Shown here: in pieces, positions 8,151-17,486 of the stretch | Position numbering within the stretch: position 1 is the first letter of the stretch | How the letters are laid out: each line of letters begins with the position of its first letter | Assembly: GCF_030282825.1 (NCBI RefSeq) | Contig: NZ_JASTZU010000063.1 | Span: 496,001-560,000 of the forward strand | Length of the DNA: 64,000 nucleotides | Origin: Aquibacillus rhizosphaerae | GTDB lineage: Bacteria; Bacillota; Bacilli; Bacillales; Amphibacillaceae | Direction: 5' to 3' | Made by a program: the position numbers and the translations under genes | The notes under the pieces: model-generated | The model's database searches: none | What the model saw: only the letters and a program-made list of their open reading frames with translations | What the model was told of the DNA's origin: nothing

Positions 8151-9560
8151 GTGAAATCGTTTTTGACAACTGGAATTTCAGGTTTAAATACTTTATTAAA
8201 TGGAGGATATCCTGAAAGCTCATCGATTCTTTTAGAAGGTCCACCAGGATCTGGAAAGACAACAGTAGGTGTGCAATTTTTAATGGATGGGGCTAAACAG
8301 AATCAACCAGGTGTTTATCTATCCTTTGAAGAGTCACCAGAGCAAATATACTCCAATATGGAGGCGTTTGGCTGGAACTTAAGAGAGTATGAAGAGAAAG
8401 GACTTCTTCGGATTGTTGGCGTAACTCCCGAGATTTTCTATGATGATTTATTAAGTACGGAGGGTATTTTTGAACATCTAGTAGAGGACATTGGCTGCAA
8501 ACGATTGGTTCTAGACAGCTTAAGTCTATTAAAGTATTTATTTAATGAAGATGTGATGAAATGTCGTAACCGTATCTATACGTTTCGAAATATACTGCGC
8601 AAGAAAAATATTACAGCATTAATTATAAATGAGGAAAATAAGACAGAAACCTTTGAGCAATATGTATTTGACGGGGTAATTAAGCTTTCCCATAAGAGAT
8701 TACTAGACGATTACCTTCAACGAACACTAGAAATAACAAAGATGCGAGGTACGAGTTTCTTACAAGGAGAACATATCTATCGTTTTATGACTGGTGGTAT
8801 TCACCTTATATTAAAAAATAGAATGGTAAAAAACGCATTAAGGACAGATAACATAATCCCAACCGGTGTGCCGGACCTTGATAATATGTTGGAAGGCGGG
8901 ATACCTAAAGGTGAAGTGTTTACACTTGATATAGATAGTAAATCAAATCATAAGTTAATTGTAATTGCTTTGATTGCATCACAGTTAAGAAATAATGGAA
9001 AAGTATTCCTACAGTTACCTGATGATATTAGCTATAATGAACTAGCATTAGTCCTTGAAAAATATAACTTTGATTTATACTCACTTCTAAAGGAACGAGT
9101 TCTTGTAATCATGGACCAATTTAATCGAATGATTCAAACAGAGATGGAACCCTTTGTTGTAAAAGTAGATGAGTTAAATGAAGAAGAATACATGGATTAT
9201 ATAAAAGATACGTTGTTCCATTGTTTACTAGAACAAAAGAAAATAAATGATAACTGGATTATCATTTATGATATTAATTCTTCATTGAATCTTCGAGGAG
9301 AAAAATTTGTAAAATCAATGCTACCAGTTGTAACTTCCTTAACTCGTTCATTAGAACTAACTTCTATTCGTATTTGTAATACGTCAGAGATAAAGCGGGA
9401 AATAGGTGAGCTTACCTATCGCAAGTCAACAGGTGTGTTCAAAATGTGGTCGGATGAAAAATATCAATATATTAAATTAGCAAAATCTCCCCACGGTCAC
9501 ACAACCCAACCATATATTATCGAGCCTTCAAACAAGACCCCATTTTTTGTGTTGGTTTAA
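8151..9560 (+). CDS. KaiC-like ATPase with degenerate second domain
   Basis: A 469-residue protein with two RecA/KaiC-type domains. Domain 1 (about residues 1-235) is intact: Walker A GPPGSGKTT at about 30-38, the paired catalytic glutamates of KaiC in YLSFEESPEQI at about 59-60, Walker B RLVLDSLSLL near 120 and the KMRGTSFLQGEH arginine-finger motif near 197. Domain 2 begins at PTGVPDLDNMLEGGIPKGE (about 238). In it the P-loop is replaced by DIDSKSNHKL and the glutamate pair is absent, so it probably cannot hydrolyse ATP. GTG at 8151 fits the AAAAGGGG site better than GTG at 8145. The downstream LuxR-type gene starts 16 bases after the stop. No KaiA or KaiB is nearby. Confidence 0.85.
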   Translation: MKSFLTTGISGLNTLLNGGYPESSSILLEGPPGSGKTTVGVQFLMDGAKQNQPGVYLSFEESPEQIYSNMEAFGWNLREYEEKGLLRIVGVTPEIFYDDLLSTEGIFEHLVEDIGCKRLVLDSLSLLKYLFNEDVMKCRNRIYTFRNILRKKNITALIINEENKTETFEQYVFDGVIKLSHKRLLDDYLQRTLEITKMRGTSFLQGEHIYRFMTGGIHLILKNRMVKNALRTDNIIPTGVPDLDNMLEGGIPKGEVFTLDIDSKSNHKLIVIALIASQLRNNGKVFLQLPDDISYNELALVLEKYNFDLYSLLKERVLVIMDQFNRMIQTEMEPFVVKVDELNEEEYMDYIKDTLFHCLLEQKKINDNWIIIYDINSSLNLRGEKFVKSMLPVVTSLTRSLELTSIRICNTSEIKREIGELTYRKSTGVFKMWSDEKYQYIKLAKSPHGHTTQPYIIEPSNKTPFFVLV

Positions 9561-9576
9561 AGCAGGAGGAGTTCCT

Positions 9577-10062
9577 TTGATTAATGTAAACTCGGAAATA
9601 GTAAAAAAAGAATGCAAGGAATACTTCATGAATAATCCCTATTCTATCGAGACAATAAATAGCTTAAGTAGAAAAATAGGTAGAAATGAAACTGAAATAA
9701 AAAATGTAATTGTTTCTCTAAAAAAAGACAATTTAATAATAAATGTGAATAAGGGTTCGGAACTCTATTATAAAAAGAATAACTTAAATGCGACAAAGCA
9801 TCCGATTAAACACGAAACGCTTTCTTTCTCAACTATTAAGATTTTAGAAGATAAGGAAAAGGATGTTATTACTAATCTTACTAATCGGGAAAGTGAAGTT
9901 TTTCATTGTTTGCTTAAGGGTTATTCTAGTAATCAAATTGCCGAGCAACTTTTTATAACGAACCATACAGTTAAAAATCATGTGACGAATATATATCGCA
10001 AATTACAAGTTTCTGATCGAGCTAAATTAATAGCAAAATATTATCGGTTAATTCGAAGCTAG
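9577..10062 (+). CDS. LuxR/GerE-type DNA-binding protein
   Basis: A 161-residue protein starting at TTG 9577, seven bases after AGGAGG. An upstream ATG at 9547 lies inside the KaiC-like gene and lacks such a site. The C-terminal 60 residues are a GerE/LuxR helix-turn-helix: LTNRESEVFHCLLKGYSSNQ, then IAEQLFITNHTVKNHVTNIY. The N-terminal 60 residues also look like a winged-helix (SIETINSLSRKIGRNETEIK). There is no receiver domain, so phosphorylation is not the input. Tight coupling suggests control by, or of, the KaiC-like ATPase (inference). Confidence 0.85.
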   Translation: MINVNSEIVKKECKEYFMNNPYSIETINSLSRKIGRNETEIKNVIVSLKKDNLIINVNKGSELYYKKNNLNATKHPIKHETLSFSTIKILEDKEKDVITNLTNRESEVFHCLLKGYSSNQIAEQLFITNHTVKNHVTNIYRKLQVSDRAKLIAKYYRLIRS

Positions 10063-10086
10063 CAAATGAATAGTAATCAATTTTTT

Positions 10087-10118
10087 ATCTATAGGAAGTA
10101 TTTCCTATAGATATTTTT
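10087..10118 (+). terminator. Intrinsic terminator of the KaiC-like/LuxR operon
   Basis: ATCTATAGGAA and TTCCTATAGAT form a perfect 11-bp stem with a 4-base loop, followed by ATTTTTGT. Confidence 0.8.
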
Positions 10119-10260
10119 GTGTTTTCAAAGATAGGAGGAAGTGGTGATACAATAATTCGACAAAATAATGCAAAATAAGACTATGATCTGATCGTAAAGA
10201 AAAATGCATTTATACATCTTTAATATATATTTACAAATCAGCAAATAGGGAGAGGTCAGG

Positions 10261-11943
10261 ATGAAGTCAATTCGCACAAAATTATTAGTTGGATTCGGAA
10301 TAATATTAGTATTAGTTTTGATTATGTCGGCAATTACAATTTACAATACGAATAATGCAAACAAATTATCAGAAAAAATGATAATGAAAGACATGGAGGA
10401 ACTACTTTTATATGAAGAACTTCGTTTCAATGTAGCTGACCGGATTGCAGTAACAAGGGGCTATTTATTATATGGTGATATAGAGCTTAAAGAAAAGTTT
10501 TACTCTTATATGGAACAAAGTAAAGAGATTGAAGAGCAGTTACTTAGCTATTCTTCACAAGCAAATCTAGCGAAAACAACGGAAATAGTTGAAAAAAATA
10601 GTGCATGGGGAGATTATACAGATCAGCAAGTTTATGGTACTTATGAAACAGATAGAGAGCTAGCAAATGAGTTAAATAAGGATGCAAGAGAAGAAGCAGA
10701 AGAATTAATGAGTTTGCTCCAGGTACAAGTAGAAGACAAGAATAAGTTAGTTCATGATATGGGTGACAATATTCTTTTAAATGGCAAAGTTACGAATACA
10801 TCTAACTTAGTTGTTACTGCAATTGTTTTAATAGCGAGTGTTATCATAGCACTTGTGGTTGCAAAGATTATCATAAATCCAATTCTAGTAGTGGTAACTA
10901 GATTGCAGGAGGTAGCAAAAGGTGACTTTTCTGGGGATGAAATCATTACGAAGTCTAAAGATGAAGTCGGATTGTTAACGAATACGATGAATGATATGGT
11001 TAAAGGATTAAGAAACCTTATCGAGCGGGTTCGCTATACTTCAGAGCAAGTTGCTGCCTCGTCTGAACAGTTAACTGCAAGTGCTGAGGAAACAAGTAAG
11101 GCGACAGAACAAATAACGACTGCAGTGCAAGAGGTATCTGTAGGATCTGAGAAGCAAGTGGATAGTATTAATAAAACAAGTGAGATTGTGACAGAAATTT
11201 CAAAGGGAATGGATCAAGTCGCGATTTCGATTACTTCTGTTGCGGACCTATCTATAGAAACGAATACAAAGTCAGCAGAAGGAAACGAAGTAGTAGGACG
11301 TACAATTAAGCAAATGAGTGATGTGAAGGAGCAAGTTAAAAATACATCCCTTGTAGTTAATGCTTTAGGTACTAAATCAAGTGAAATTGGCCAAATAGTC
11401 GAGTTAATCACTGAAATCGCTAATCAAACGAATTTATTAGCTTTAAATGCTGCAATTGAGGCTGCAAGAGCTGGTGAACATGGAAAAGGATTTGCTGTCG
11501 TTGCTGATGAGGTAAGGAAACTCGCTGAACAATCAGGAGATGCTGCTGGTCAAATCAGTCGACTAATTGGTGAAATACAAACGGAGTCAATCAGAGCAGT
11601 AGATTCAATGGATGCAGGATCAAAGTCTGTTGAAGATGGATTACAAATGGTTCACCAAACAGGTAACTCGTTTAATGAAATTGCCAAAATGATTGAAGAT
11701 ATTTCTTCTCAATCCCAAGAGGTTTCCGCTATCGTTGAACAGGTTAATGCGGGATCTGAAGAAATGGTACAAACGATAGAGACGGTTGCAAATGTTTCCG
11801 AGCAATCAGCAGCTAACGCGCAAAATGTTGCCGCATCTACCGAAGAACAGCTAGGTTCCATGGAAGAAATCACTGCTTCGGCAGAATCATTATCACAAAT
11901 GGCAGAAGAATTACAAGATCTGGTTAAAAGATTTAAGATTTAG
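10261..11943 (+). CDS. Methyl-accepting chemotaxis protein
   Basis: A 560-residue transducer. Membrane segment 1 spans about residues 8-30, and an extracellular four-helix-bundle sensor (about 31-180) follows. Segment 2 spans about 182-204, then a HAMP domain ([20 protein letters not shown]) and a long cytoplasmic coiled coil. The strictly conserved hairpin tip is [20 protein letters not shown] followed by [18 protein letters not shown]. It would pass signals to CheA/CheW, and the ligand is unknown. The ATG has a GGGAGAGG site. It sits next to the KaiC-like pair but has its own upstream region of about 200 bases and a terminator on each side. Confidence 0.95.
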   Translation: MKSIRTKLLVGFGIILVLVLIMSAITIYNTNNANKLSEKMIMKDMEELLLYEELRFNVADRIAVTRGYLLYGDIELKEKFYSYMEQSKEIEEQLLSYSSQANLAKTTEIVEKNSAWGDYTDQQVYGTYETDRELANELNKDAREEAEELMSLLQVQVEDKNKLVHDMGDNILLNGKVTNTSNLVVTAIVLIASVIIALVVAKIIINPILVVVTRLQEVAKGDFSGDEIITKSKDEVGLLTNTMNDMVKGLRNLIERVRYTSEQVAASSEQLTASAEETSKATEQITTAVQEVSVGSEKQVDSINKTSEIVTEISKGMDQVAISITSVADLSIETNTKSAEGNEVVGRTIKQMSDVKEQVKNTSLVVNALGTKSSEIGQIVELITEIANQTNLLALNAAIEAARAGEHGKGFAVVADEVRKLAEQSGDAAGQISRLIGEIQTESIRAVDSMDAGSKSVEDGLQMVHQTGNSFNEIAKMIEDISSQSQEVSAIVEQVNAGSEEMVQTIETVANVSEQSAANAQNVAASTEEQLGSMEEITASAESLSQMAEELQDLVKRFKI

Positions 11944-12002
11944 GATTCTACTAATTTTCATTCTAATCAAAGGACCATTACGCGGTCCAACTAGCAAACA
12001 AA

Positions 12003-12046
12003 AGCCCTGTTAAACATATGTTTATCAGGGCTGATTTTGTCTTTTT
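12003..12046. terminator. Intrinsic terminator between convergent genes
   Basis: AGCCCTG and CAGGGCT enclose a nested AAACATATGTTT palindrome, followed on the plus strand by GATTTTGTCTTTTT. It serves the chemotaxis gene and may also serve the minus-strand coiled-coil gene. A weaker GGACC/GGTCC hairpin lies at 11972-11988. Confidence 0.75.
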
Positions 12047-12114
12047 CGCTAAAGTCAATACCTCTTTTATTTAACGATTTCGCATTTTCATATTTGATAA
12101 GGTTTTCGCCGAAT

Positions 12115-12717
12115 TCATTCCGTATGATCACTTGTTGAGGTTTTAATTTCATTATATAAATTGCCGCTTCCACGAGTCTTTGATAGTTTCTCTAAACTTT
12201 TCATGCGATTGTCATATTCATTGAATTTGTCATATATGCTATTTTTTTGTTCCTCTAAATCCTCCTGTTTTGCCTCCATGATGCATAGCATCTCACTATA
12301 TCTCAGTACTATATCTTTTATAACTTGTAAGTAATCTTTTGAAACAGAGTCATCATACTGCTTTTTTTCAGCGGGGTCACCTTTTTGTAGTGCATCATCT
12401 TCTATTTGCATTTCCTTTTCTTCTAGAAGTATTTCTAGCTGTTCAACTTTTTTGATTAACATTCTGTTCTCTTCAAACTTGTCATTCAATTCAGCTTCAA
12501 GAGATGTTACCTTTTGCTCCAATTCTAAATTATAATTGGTTAATTCTTTCGTTTTATTTTTTAATGCATCCATTCCAAGTGAAAAGTAATCTTTTCTATA
12601 CAACCTTACTCTGTTTTGGTACTTCTTTAACTCAGATTGAAGGTGTATGATTTTTTGTTGTAATTGAATTGTCATGTCATCACTCAGAGAGATATCCTTA
12701 GAATAATCTGTTTTCAA
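12115..12717 (-). CDS. Coiled-coil hypothetical protein
   Basis: A 200-residue, highly charged protein with long heptad stretches (IHLQSELKKYQNRVRLYRKD, LEQKVTSLEAELNDKFEEN, KVEQLEILLEEKEMQIEDD and a second block near residues 140-175). It has no membrane segment or signal peptide. TTG at 12717 is chosen for the AGGAGGTG site seven bases upstream. A 60-codon open frame continues on the same strand to 11991 in a different frame, so the true C-terminus could have been altered by a frameshift. The function is unrecognised. A weak sigma-K-like promoter lies upstream. Confidence 0.65.
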   Translation of the reverse strand: MKTDYSKDISLSDDMTIQLQQKIIHLQSELKKYQNRVRLYRKDYFSLGMDALKNKTKELTNYNLELEQKVTSLEAELNDKFEENRMLIKKVEQLEILLEEKEMQIEDDALQKGDPAEKKQYDDSVSKDYLQVIKDIVLRYSEMLCIMEAKQEDLEEQKNSIYDKFNEYDNRMKSLEKLSKTRGSGNLYNEIKTSTSDHTE

Positions 12718-12745
12718 CCCAGCACACCTCCTAGTATCTCACTGA

Positions 12746-12772
12746 CAATATATGCAGCTATATTATAAAAGT
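12746..12772 (-). promoter_or_regulatory. Possible sigma-K-like promoter for the coiled-coil gene
   Basis: On the minus strand AC is followed by 16 bases and CATATATTG, one base off the CATANNNTA -10 consensus, about 30 bases before the start codon. Weak evidence. Confidence 0.3.
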
Positions 12773-12792
12773 GAATGAAGAGATATGAGGGG

Positions 12793-12870
12793 GTTTTTCC
12801 GTAGCGTTGGATGGAGCACTCAACTTAGAAAAAAACGCAAGGAAGTTAGTGCGGACTTTATATCAAGTTC
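12793..12870 (+). repeat. Dispersed intergenic repeat family B, copy 1
   Basis: This stretch of about 78 bases beginning TTTTTCCGTAGCG shares blocks with the reverse complement of 48253-48334: TTTTTCCGTAGCG, AGCACTCAA, TAGAA, GTTAGTGC and GACTTTATAT in the same order, with one small length difference. It lies between the divergent coiled-coil and DUF3231 genes. No coding potential is visible. Confidence 0.6.
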
Positions 12871-12984
12871 GAAGATTGTAAAAAAACATATTTAAGGTTT
12901 CATTTTGTTATTTATGCTTTCTTATGATGTATAAAATTGTAAAATCGACAAATTATAGTGGTAACTTGGAAAAAGGAGATTTTT

Positions 12985-13995
12985 ATGGAACAGAATCAGT
13001 TACCACTTACTGCACCTGAAATTGGAAGTCTTTGGACCCAATACATGTTCGATACGATGTCAATTTGCTTTATTAAATATGCACTAGAACATATAGAAGA
13101 TGAAGATATTCGTGAGATTTATCAGATAGCATTGGTTTTATCGGAAAATCATGTGGAAAAAATCAAAGAATTTTTCGAAGGAGAAAATCAGCCAATTCCT
13201 CAAGGGTTTACTGAGCAGGATGTTAACATTCATGCACCTCGTTTATTTCAGGATTCATTTTATCTTTATTATATGTACATTATGACCTTACAAGGGTTAA
13301 CAGGATATAGTCTTTCTGTTAGTACTTCGGTTCGGGAAGACTTTCGGAACTACTATATTAAAGGCTATACAGAAACAATGCAGTTATTTGATAAAACAAT
13401 TGATACAATGCTAACGAAAGGAACATATACGCGCCCACCTGTATTAACTCCTCCTACCTCGATTGATTTTGTTAAACAACAAAGTTTTTTAACAGGGTGG
13501 TTTGATGAACGCCGTCCACTCACTGCAATGGAGATAGGCGATATTACGTTTAATATGAATAAAATGCATCTGCATGTAGCATTAAAAGTCGGATTTAGCC
13601 AGGTGGTGAAATCAGATAAGGTTCGTAAATTTATTAACAGAGGAACAAAGATGTCAAACAAGCATATTGAATTATTTGAAGATATTTTTCGGGAAGAAAC
13701 GCTGAATTCACCAATGTCTATGCAGTCATTTGTGACAGATGCAACGGAAGCTCCCTTTTCGGATAAGTGGATGATGTACCAGGTTCAACTATCCACGCAG
13801 GTTGCTATTGCGTTTTACGGTTCATCTCTTAGTGTAAGCTCTAGACGAGATTTAGCTGCGATGTATATAACGCTTACAGGAGAGTTAGGTAAGTATGCAG
13901 AAGACGGAGCAAACCTGATGATTGAAAACGGCTGGTTAGAGCAACCACCATTAGCCCCAGACCGGAGACACTTGACAAAGGGAAAGAGACCATAA
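12985..13995 (+). CDS. DUF3231 family protein
   Basis: A 336-residue protein made of two related helical halves (about residues 1-165 and 170-336), the usual DUF3231 form. Each half begins with a TAxEIGxLW/TAMEIGDI-like motif and has a later ...YGSSLSVSSRRDLAAMY or TGYSLSVSTSVREDFRNYY block. ATG 12985 follows AAAAGGAG. An in-frame GTG at 12958 lacks a site. DUF3231 proteins are found in spore-formers, have a ferritin-like or coat-protein-like helical fold, and have no settled function. Another complete copy lies at 42412-43419 and a broken one at 56590-57091. Confidence 0.85.
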   Translation: MEQNQLPLTAPEIGSLWTQYMFDTMSICFIKYALEHIEDEDIREIYQIALVLSENHVEKIKEFFEGENQPIPQGFTEQDVNIHAPRLFQDSFYLYYMYIMTLQGLTGYSLSVSTSVREDFRNYYIKGYTETMQLFDKTIDTMLTKGTYTRPPVLTPPTSIDFVKQQSFLTGWFDERRPLTAMEIGDITFNMNKMHLHVALKVGFSQVVKSDKVRKFINRGTKMSNKHIELFEDIFREETLNSPMSMQSFVTDATEAPFSDKWMMYQVQLSTQVAIAFYGSSLSVSSRRDLAAMYITLTGELGKYAEDGANLMIENGWLEQPPLAPDRRHLTKGKRP

Positions 13996-14096
13996 AGCAA
14001 GAATTTCGGTAAAAATTCACTGGTCTTCTTGTTCTACTTAGGGTGAAGACATTGTCATCTGTTTGACTGAAGTTGTATTGGATTCTACATGAATTT

Positions 14097-14125
14097 AGCA
14101 GGCCTTCTTATAAAGCAGGCCTGCT
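14097..14125. terminator. Hairpin at the end of the put operon
   Basis: AGCAGGCCT and AGGCCTGCT are perfect 9-base arms with an 11-base loop, just past the stop of putP on the minus strand. The T-run is poor in both directions, so it may act as an mRNA-stabilising hairpin. Confidence 0.55.
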
Positions 14126-14137
14126 AATCAAAATAAC

Positions 14138-15631
14138 TTATTTACTTAATGCACGGGCTTTGTTAAATTCATCTACAATTTCTCGAGAAGGTTCCTTGCC
14201 AAGCTTACTAACAAGTACAATCGCTATCCAACCTAATACAAAACCAGGAACTATTTCATATAGATCAAATAATCCACCTTCTATTTGCTTCCAGATGATG
14301 ACGGTTAAAGCACCAACGATAATCCCGACTAATGCACCATTTCGTGTCATCTTTCTCCAGAATAGGCTTAAGATGATGACTGGTCCAAATGCTGCACCAA
14401 ATCCACCCCATGCATAGCTAACTAAATCAAGTATGGAGGATGCATTTTCATTAGCAGGATTCGATTGAATTGCGAGAATAACGGCAATCAATGCAATCAA
14501 TAGCACACCGAATCTTCCAACCCATACGAGTTCTTTTTGGCTAGCGCCTTTCCGTAATATCGCCTTATAGAAGTCTTCTGCTAATGCACTAGAGGATACG
14601 AGTAATTGGGAATCGATTGTACTCATAATAGCGGATAAGATAGCCGCAAGCAAAATACCCGATACCCATGGATTAAATAAAACATCTGTAAACATAATAA
14701 ATACTTTTTCACTATTATCGATATCGCCAACAATCAATGGATCATTGGCAAAGTAGGCGATCCCAGCAAAACCAACGAAAATCGCACCAAACAATCCGAT
14801 TACCATCCATGTCATTCCGATTAATCGTGCAGCGGGAACATCTTTAACAGATTTCATTGCCATAAATCTAGTAATAATATGTGGCTGGCCAAAGTAACCT
14901 AATCCCCAGGCTAACAAAGAAACAATTGCAAGAAATCCCATACCTTCATAAACATTTACATATGCTGGATCCATATTTGCAACAGTAGAGACTGTTTCAC
15001 TCCAACCACCAACTTTCCCAATAGCGACGATTGGAACAACAATAAGAGCTAAGAACATTAATATACCTTGAATAAAGTCTGTCCAGCTAACCGCTAAAAA
15101 TCCACCTAGAAATGTGTATGAAATGATAACAACTGCACCAATCAGTAATGCTGAATTATAACTCATGCCGAAGGATTCTTGAAAGAGTAGCGCACCACCA
15201 ACGAGACCAGAGGATGTATAAAAGGTAAAGAAAATTAGGATAACGAGTGCTGAAATGGAGCGTAATGCTTTGGAGCGATCACGAAAACGATTTTCTAAAA
15301 AGTCCGGAACAGTAATAGAGTCTTTTGCTACTTCCGTATAAGAACGTAGGCGACCTGCAATAAACTGCCAGTTTAAGTAGGCACCGAGCGTTAAACCAAT
15401 ACAAATCCAAATAGAATTCATTCCGGTTGCATACGCAGCACCAGGCATACCTAAAAGTAGCCAGCTACTCATATCAGAAGCTCCGGCACTAAGTGCAGCA
15501 ACCCCTGGACCTAATGTTCTTCCACCAAGAACATAGTCAGATAGATTATTTGTTAAACGATAAGAGACAACCCCGATAACGAGTAGCCCTATTAAGTATG
15601 CACTGAAGGTTACTAATGTAGCTGTTTCCAT
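14138..15631 (-). CDS. putP: Sodium/proline symporter PutP
   Basis: A 497-residue sodium:solute symporter (SSS family) with about 13 hydrophobic segments. Typical PutP motifs are ALSAGASDMSSWLLLGMPGA near residue 50 and GILLAAILSAIMSTIDSQLL with LVSSSALAEDFYK in the second half. It imports proline with sodium across the cytoplasmic membrane. An AAGGAGGAG site lies inside the end of a 31-codon miniprotein gene whose stop is 2 bases from this start, so the two are likely translationally coupled. Downstream of putB and putC, it forms a proline-uptake and degradation operon. Confidence 0.95.
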   Translation of the reverse strand: METATLVTFSAYLIGLLVIGVVSYRLTNNLSDYVLGGRTLGPGVAALSAGASDMSSWLLLGMPGAAYATGMNSIWICIGLTLGAYLNWQFIAGRLRSYTEVAKDSITVPDFLENRFRDRSKALRSISALVILIFFTFYTSSGLVGGALLFQESFGMSYNSALLIGAVVIISYTFLGGFLAVSWTDFIQGILMFLALIVVPIVAIGKVGGWSETVSTVANMDPAYVNVYEGMGFLAIVSLLAWGLGYFGQPHIITRFMAMKSVKDVPAARLIGMTWMVIGLFGAIFVGFAGIAYFANDPLIVGDIDNSEKVFIMFTDVLFNPWVSGILLAAILSAIMSTIDSQLLVSSSALAEDFYKAILRKGASQKELVWVGRFGVLLIALIAVILAIQSNPANENASSILDLVSYAWGGFGAAFGPVIILSLFWRKMTRNGALVGIIVGALTVIIWKQIEGGLFDLYEIVPGFVLGWIAIVLVSKLGKEPSREIVDEFNKARALSK

Positions 15632-15633
15632 CG

Positions 15634-15729
15634 TTAATTTCTCCTCCTTTCTCTAAGTAAACTAATTAATGACAATACGACGGTGAGTGGCATTGGGACT
15701 AAAAGCCAGAATAATGTTGCAGCTGTCAT
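15634..15729 (-). CDS. 31-residue membrane miniprotein ahead of putP
   Basis: ATG at 15729 is preceded by AGGAGG with correct spacing, and the frame ends TAA at 15634. The product is one hydrophobic helix (residues 3-23, containing ATLFWLLVPMPL) followed by a basic tail LLRERRRN. Its 3' end carries the ribosome binding site of putP. The size, place and topology recall the small accessory proteins found next to some sodium-coupled symporters. That role is an inference. It falls below usual gene-calling limits, which could explain absence from annotations. Confidence 0.7.
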   Translation of the reverse strand: MTAATLFWLLVPMPLTVVLSLISLLRERRRN

Positions 15730-15877
15730 GTAACATACCTCCTAAAATATTTAAAACGAAAGAAATATCGTTTTATTCGGTTAATAGTTTTTTCGAAAGA
15801 GAGTAAAAGAGAGTAGGGGTATTATTTCATACCCCACCTGCATAGATTAATAGAATTTACAGCTTCAGAAATCTATT

Positions 15878-17425
15878 TTATAGCATTTCCGAAGTTGTTT
15901 TTCCTTGTAAAAAGTGGAGCAAATAATCTGGACCACCAGCTTTAGAATCTGTACCTGACATGTTGAAGCCACCAAATGGGTGATAGCCAACAATAGCTCC
16001 AGTACAGTTTCTATTTAAGTATAAATTGCCAACGTTGAAGTCAGTTTGTGCTTGTTCCCAATGCTCTCGGTTGTTCGTTATAACTGCCCCAGTTAATCCA
16101 TACTCCGTATTGTTTGCTATTTCTAATGCATGTTGAAAATCATTTGCTTTGCAAAGGGCTACGACTGGTCCGAAAATTTCTTCCTGCATAATTCGGGCAT
16201 CTTCTTTTACATCAGCAATCACAGTTGGACTAAAAAACCATCCCTTAGACTGATCACCTGTACCGCCTGTCAACAAGCGTCCTTCTTGTCGGCCAATCTC
16301 AACATAACCCATTATTTTATCGTAAGCTGCTTGGTCAATAACTGGACCCATGTAATTCGTGACATCAACAGGATCACCGATGGTTAACTTATTCGTTAGT
16401 TGAATGACTCGTTCTAAAACCTTATCGTAGACGTCTTGGTGTATTACTGCCCTAGAGCCTGCGGAACACTTTTGTCCTGAAAAACCGAAAGCAGATATAG
16501 TAATTGACTCTGCGGCTAAATCGAGGTCTGTATCATTATCCACGACTACCGTATCCTTACCACCCATTTCGGCAACAACACGTTTCAACCAAATCTGTCC
16601 GTCTTTTACTTTTGCAGCCTTTTCGAAAATTCGAAGGCCAACCTCTTTAGAACCAGTAAAACTTACAAATCTTGTACGTTGATGCTCGACTAAATAATCT
16701 CCAATTTCTGATCCACTTCCGGGGATATAGTTAATGACACCATTAGGAAGACCAGCTTCCTCAAGAACCTCCATGAACTTATAAGCAATAACAGGTGTTG
16801 TACTTGCTGGTTTTAGTAAAACAGTATTTCCGGTAACAATTGGAGCGACTGTTGTACCACACATAATCGCAAATAAGAAGTTCCATGGTGAAATAACGAC
16901 TCCAACACCTAGAGGGATATAATTAAAGCGATTATTTTCAATCGGACGACTATTTACAGGCATCCCATCCTTTAAACGAAGCATTTGTCTTCCATAGTAC
17001 TCCATAAAATCAATAGCTTCTGCTGTATCTGCATCTGCCTCTTTCCATGGCTTGCCACCTTCTTTTACAAGTAAAGCAGAAAATTCATGCTTGCGTTTTC
17101 TGGTTAAGGCAGCTGCTCGAAAAAGAATGTCGGCTCGCATTTCTGGCTTCGTTTTTCTCCACCATCGAAAGGTCTCATCGGCCACTTGCATTGCTTGTTC
17201 TGCAATCGCTTTGTTTGCTTTCGAAACTCGACCAATAATCTCGTCTCTATCCGCGGGATTTACTGAGATAATCTTTTCCTCTGTTTCAATCCGCTCTCCA
17301 CCAATGATTAATGGATAGTCTTGACCGAGATAACCTTCTACTGTTTTTAGTGCCTCTTCAAATTCTTTTTTATTTTTTTCAACTGTAAAGTCTGTAAAAG
17401 GCTCATGCCGATATAATTGTACCAT
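15878..17425 (-). CDS. putC: L-glutamate gamma-semialdehyde (P5C) dehydrogenase
   Basis: A 515-residue aldehyde dehydrogenase of the RocA/PutC type, the second step of proline breakdown (P5C to glutamate with NAD). The catalytic Cys lies in [13 protein letters not shown] and the general-base Glu in [14 protein letters not shown]. The NAD-binding [15 protein letters not shown] and the C-terminal [20 protein letters not shown] are typical. An AAGGAGG site precedes the ATG. It lies 61 bases after putB and upstream of the miniprotein and putP on the same strand. Confidence 0.95.
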   Translation of the reverse strand: MVQLYRHEPFTDFTVEKNKKEFEEALKTVEGYLGQDYPLIIGGERIETEEKIISVNPADRDEIIGRVSKANKAIAEQAMQVADETFRWWRKTKPEMRADILFRAAALTRKRKHEFSALLVKEGGKPWKEADADTAEAIDFMEYYGRQMLRLKDGMPVNSRPIENNRFNYIPLGVGVVISPWNFLFAIMCGTTVAPIVTGNTVLLKPASTTPVIAYKFMEVLEEAGLPNGVINYIPGSGSEIGDYLVEHQRTRFVSFTGSKEVGLRIFEKAAKVKDGQIWLKRVVAEMGGKDTVVVDNDTDLDLAAESITISAFGFSGQKCSAGSRAVIHQDVYDKVLERVIQLTNKLTIGDPVDVTNYMGPVIDQAAYDKIMGYVEIGRQEGRLLTGGTGDQSKGWFFSPTVIADVKEDARIMQEEIFGPVVALCKANDFQHALEIANNTEYGLTGAVITNNREHWEQAQTDFNVGNLYLNRNCTGAIVGYHPFGGFNMSGTDSKAGGPDYLLHFLQGKTTSEML

Positions 17426-17486
17426 AATTAAATTTCCTCCTTGTTTTTCTTTGTTTATAAGCAGTTATGCGCATTTTTTATACACA

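Noticed and set aside
8151-9560. RadA or circadian-clock KaiC
   Set aside because: It lacks the RadA zinc finger and Lon-like domain, and no KaiA or KaiB gene is near, so only KaiC-like is claimed.
11991-12173. 60-residue minus-strand open frame after the coiled-coil gene
   Set aside because: It overlaps the terminator hairpin and lacks a binding site. Kept only as a remark that the coiled-coil C-terminus may be shifted.
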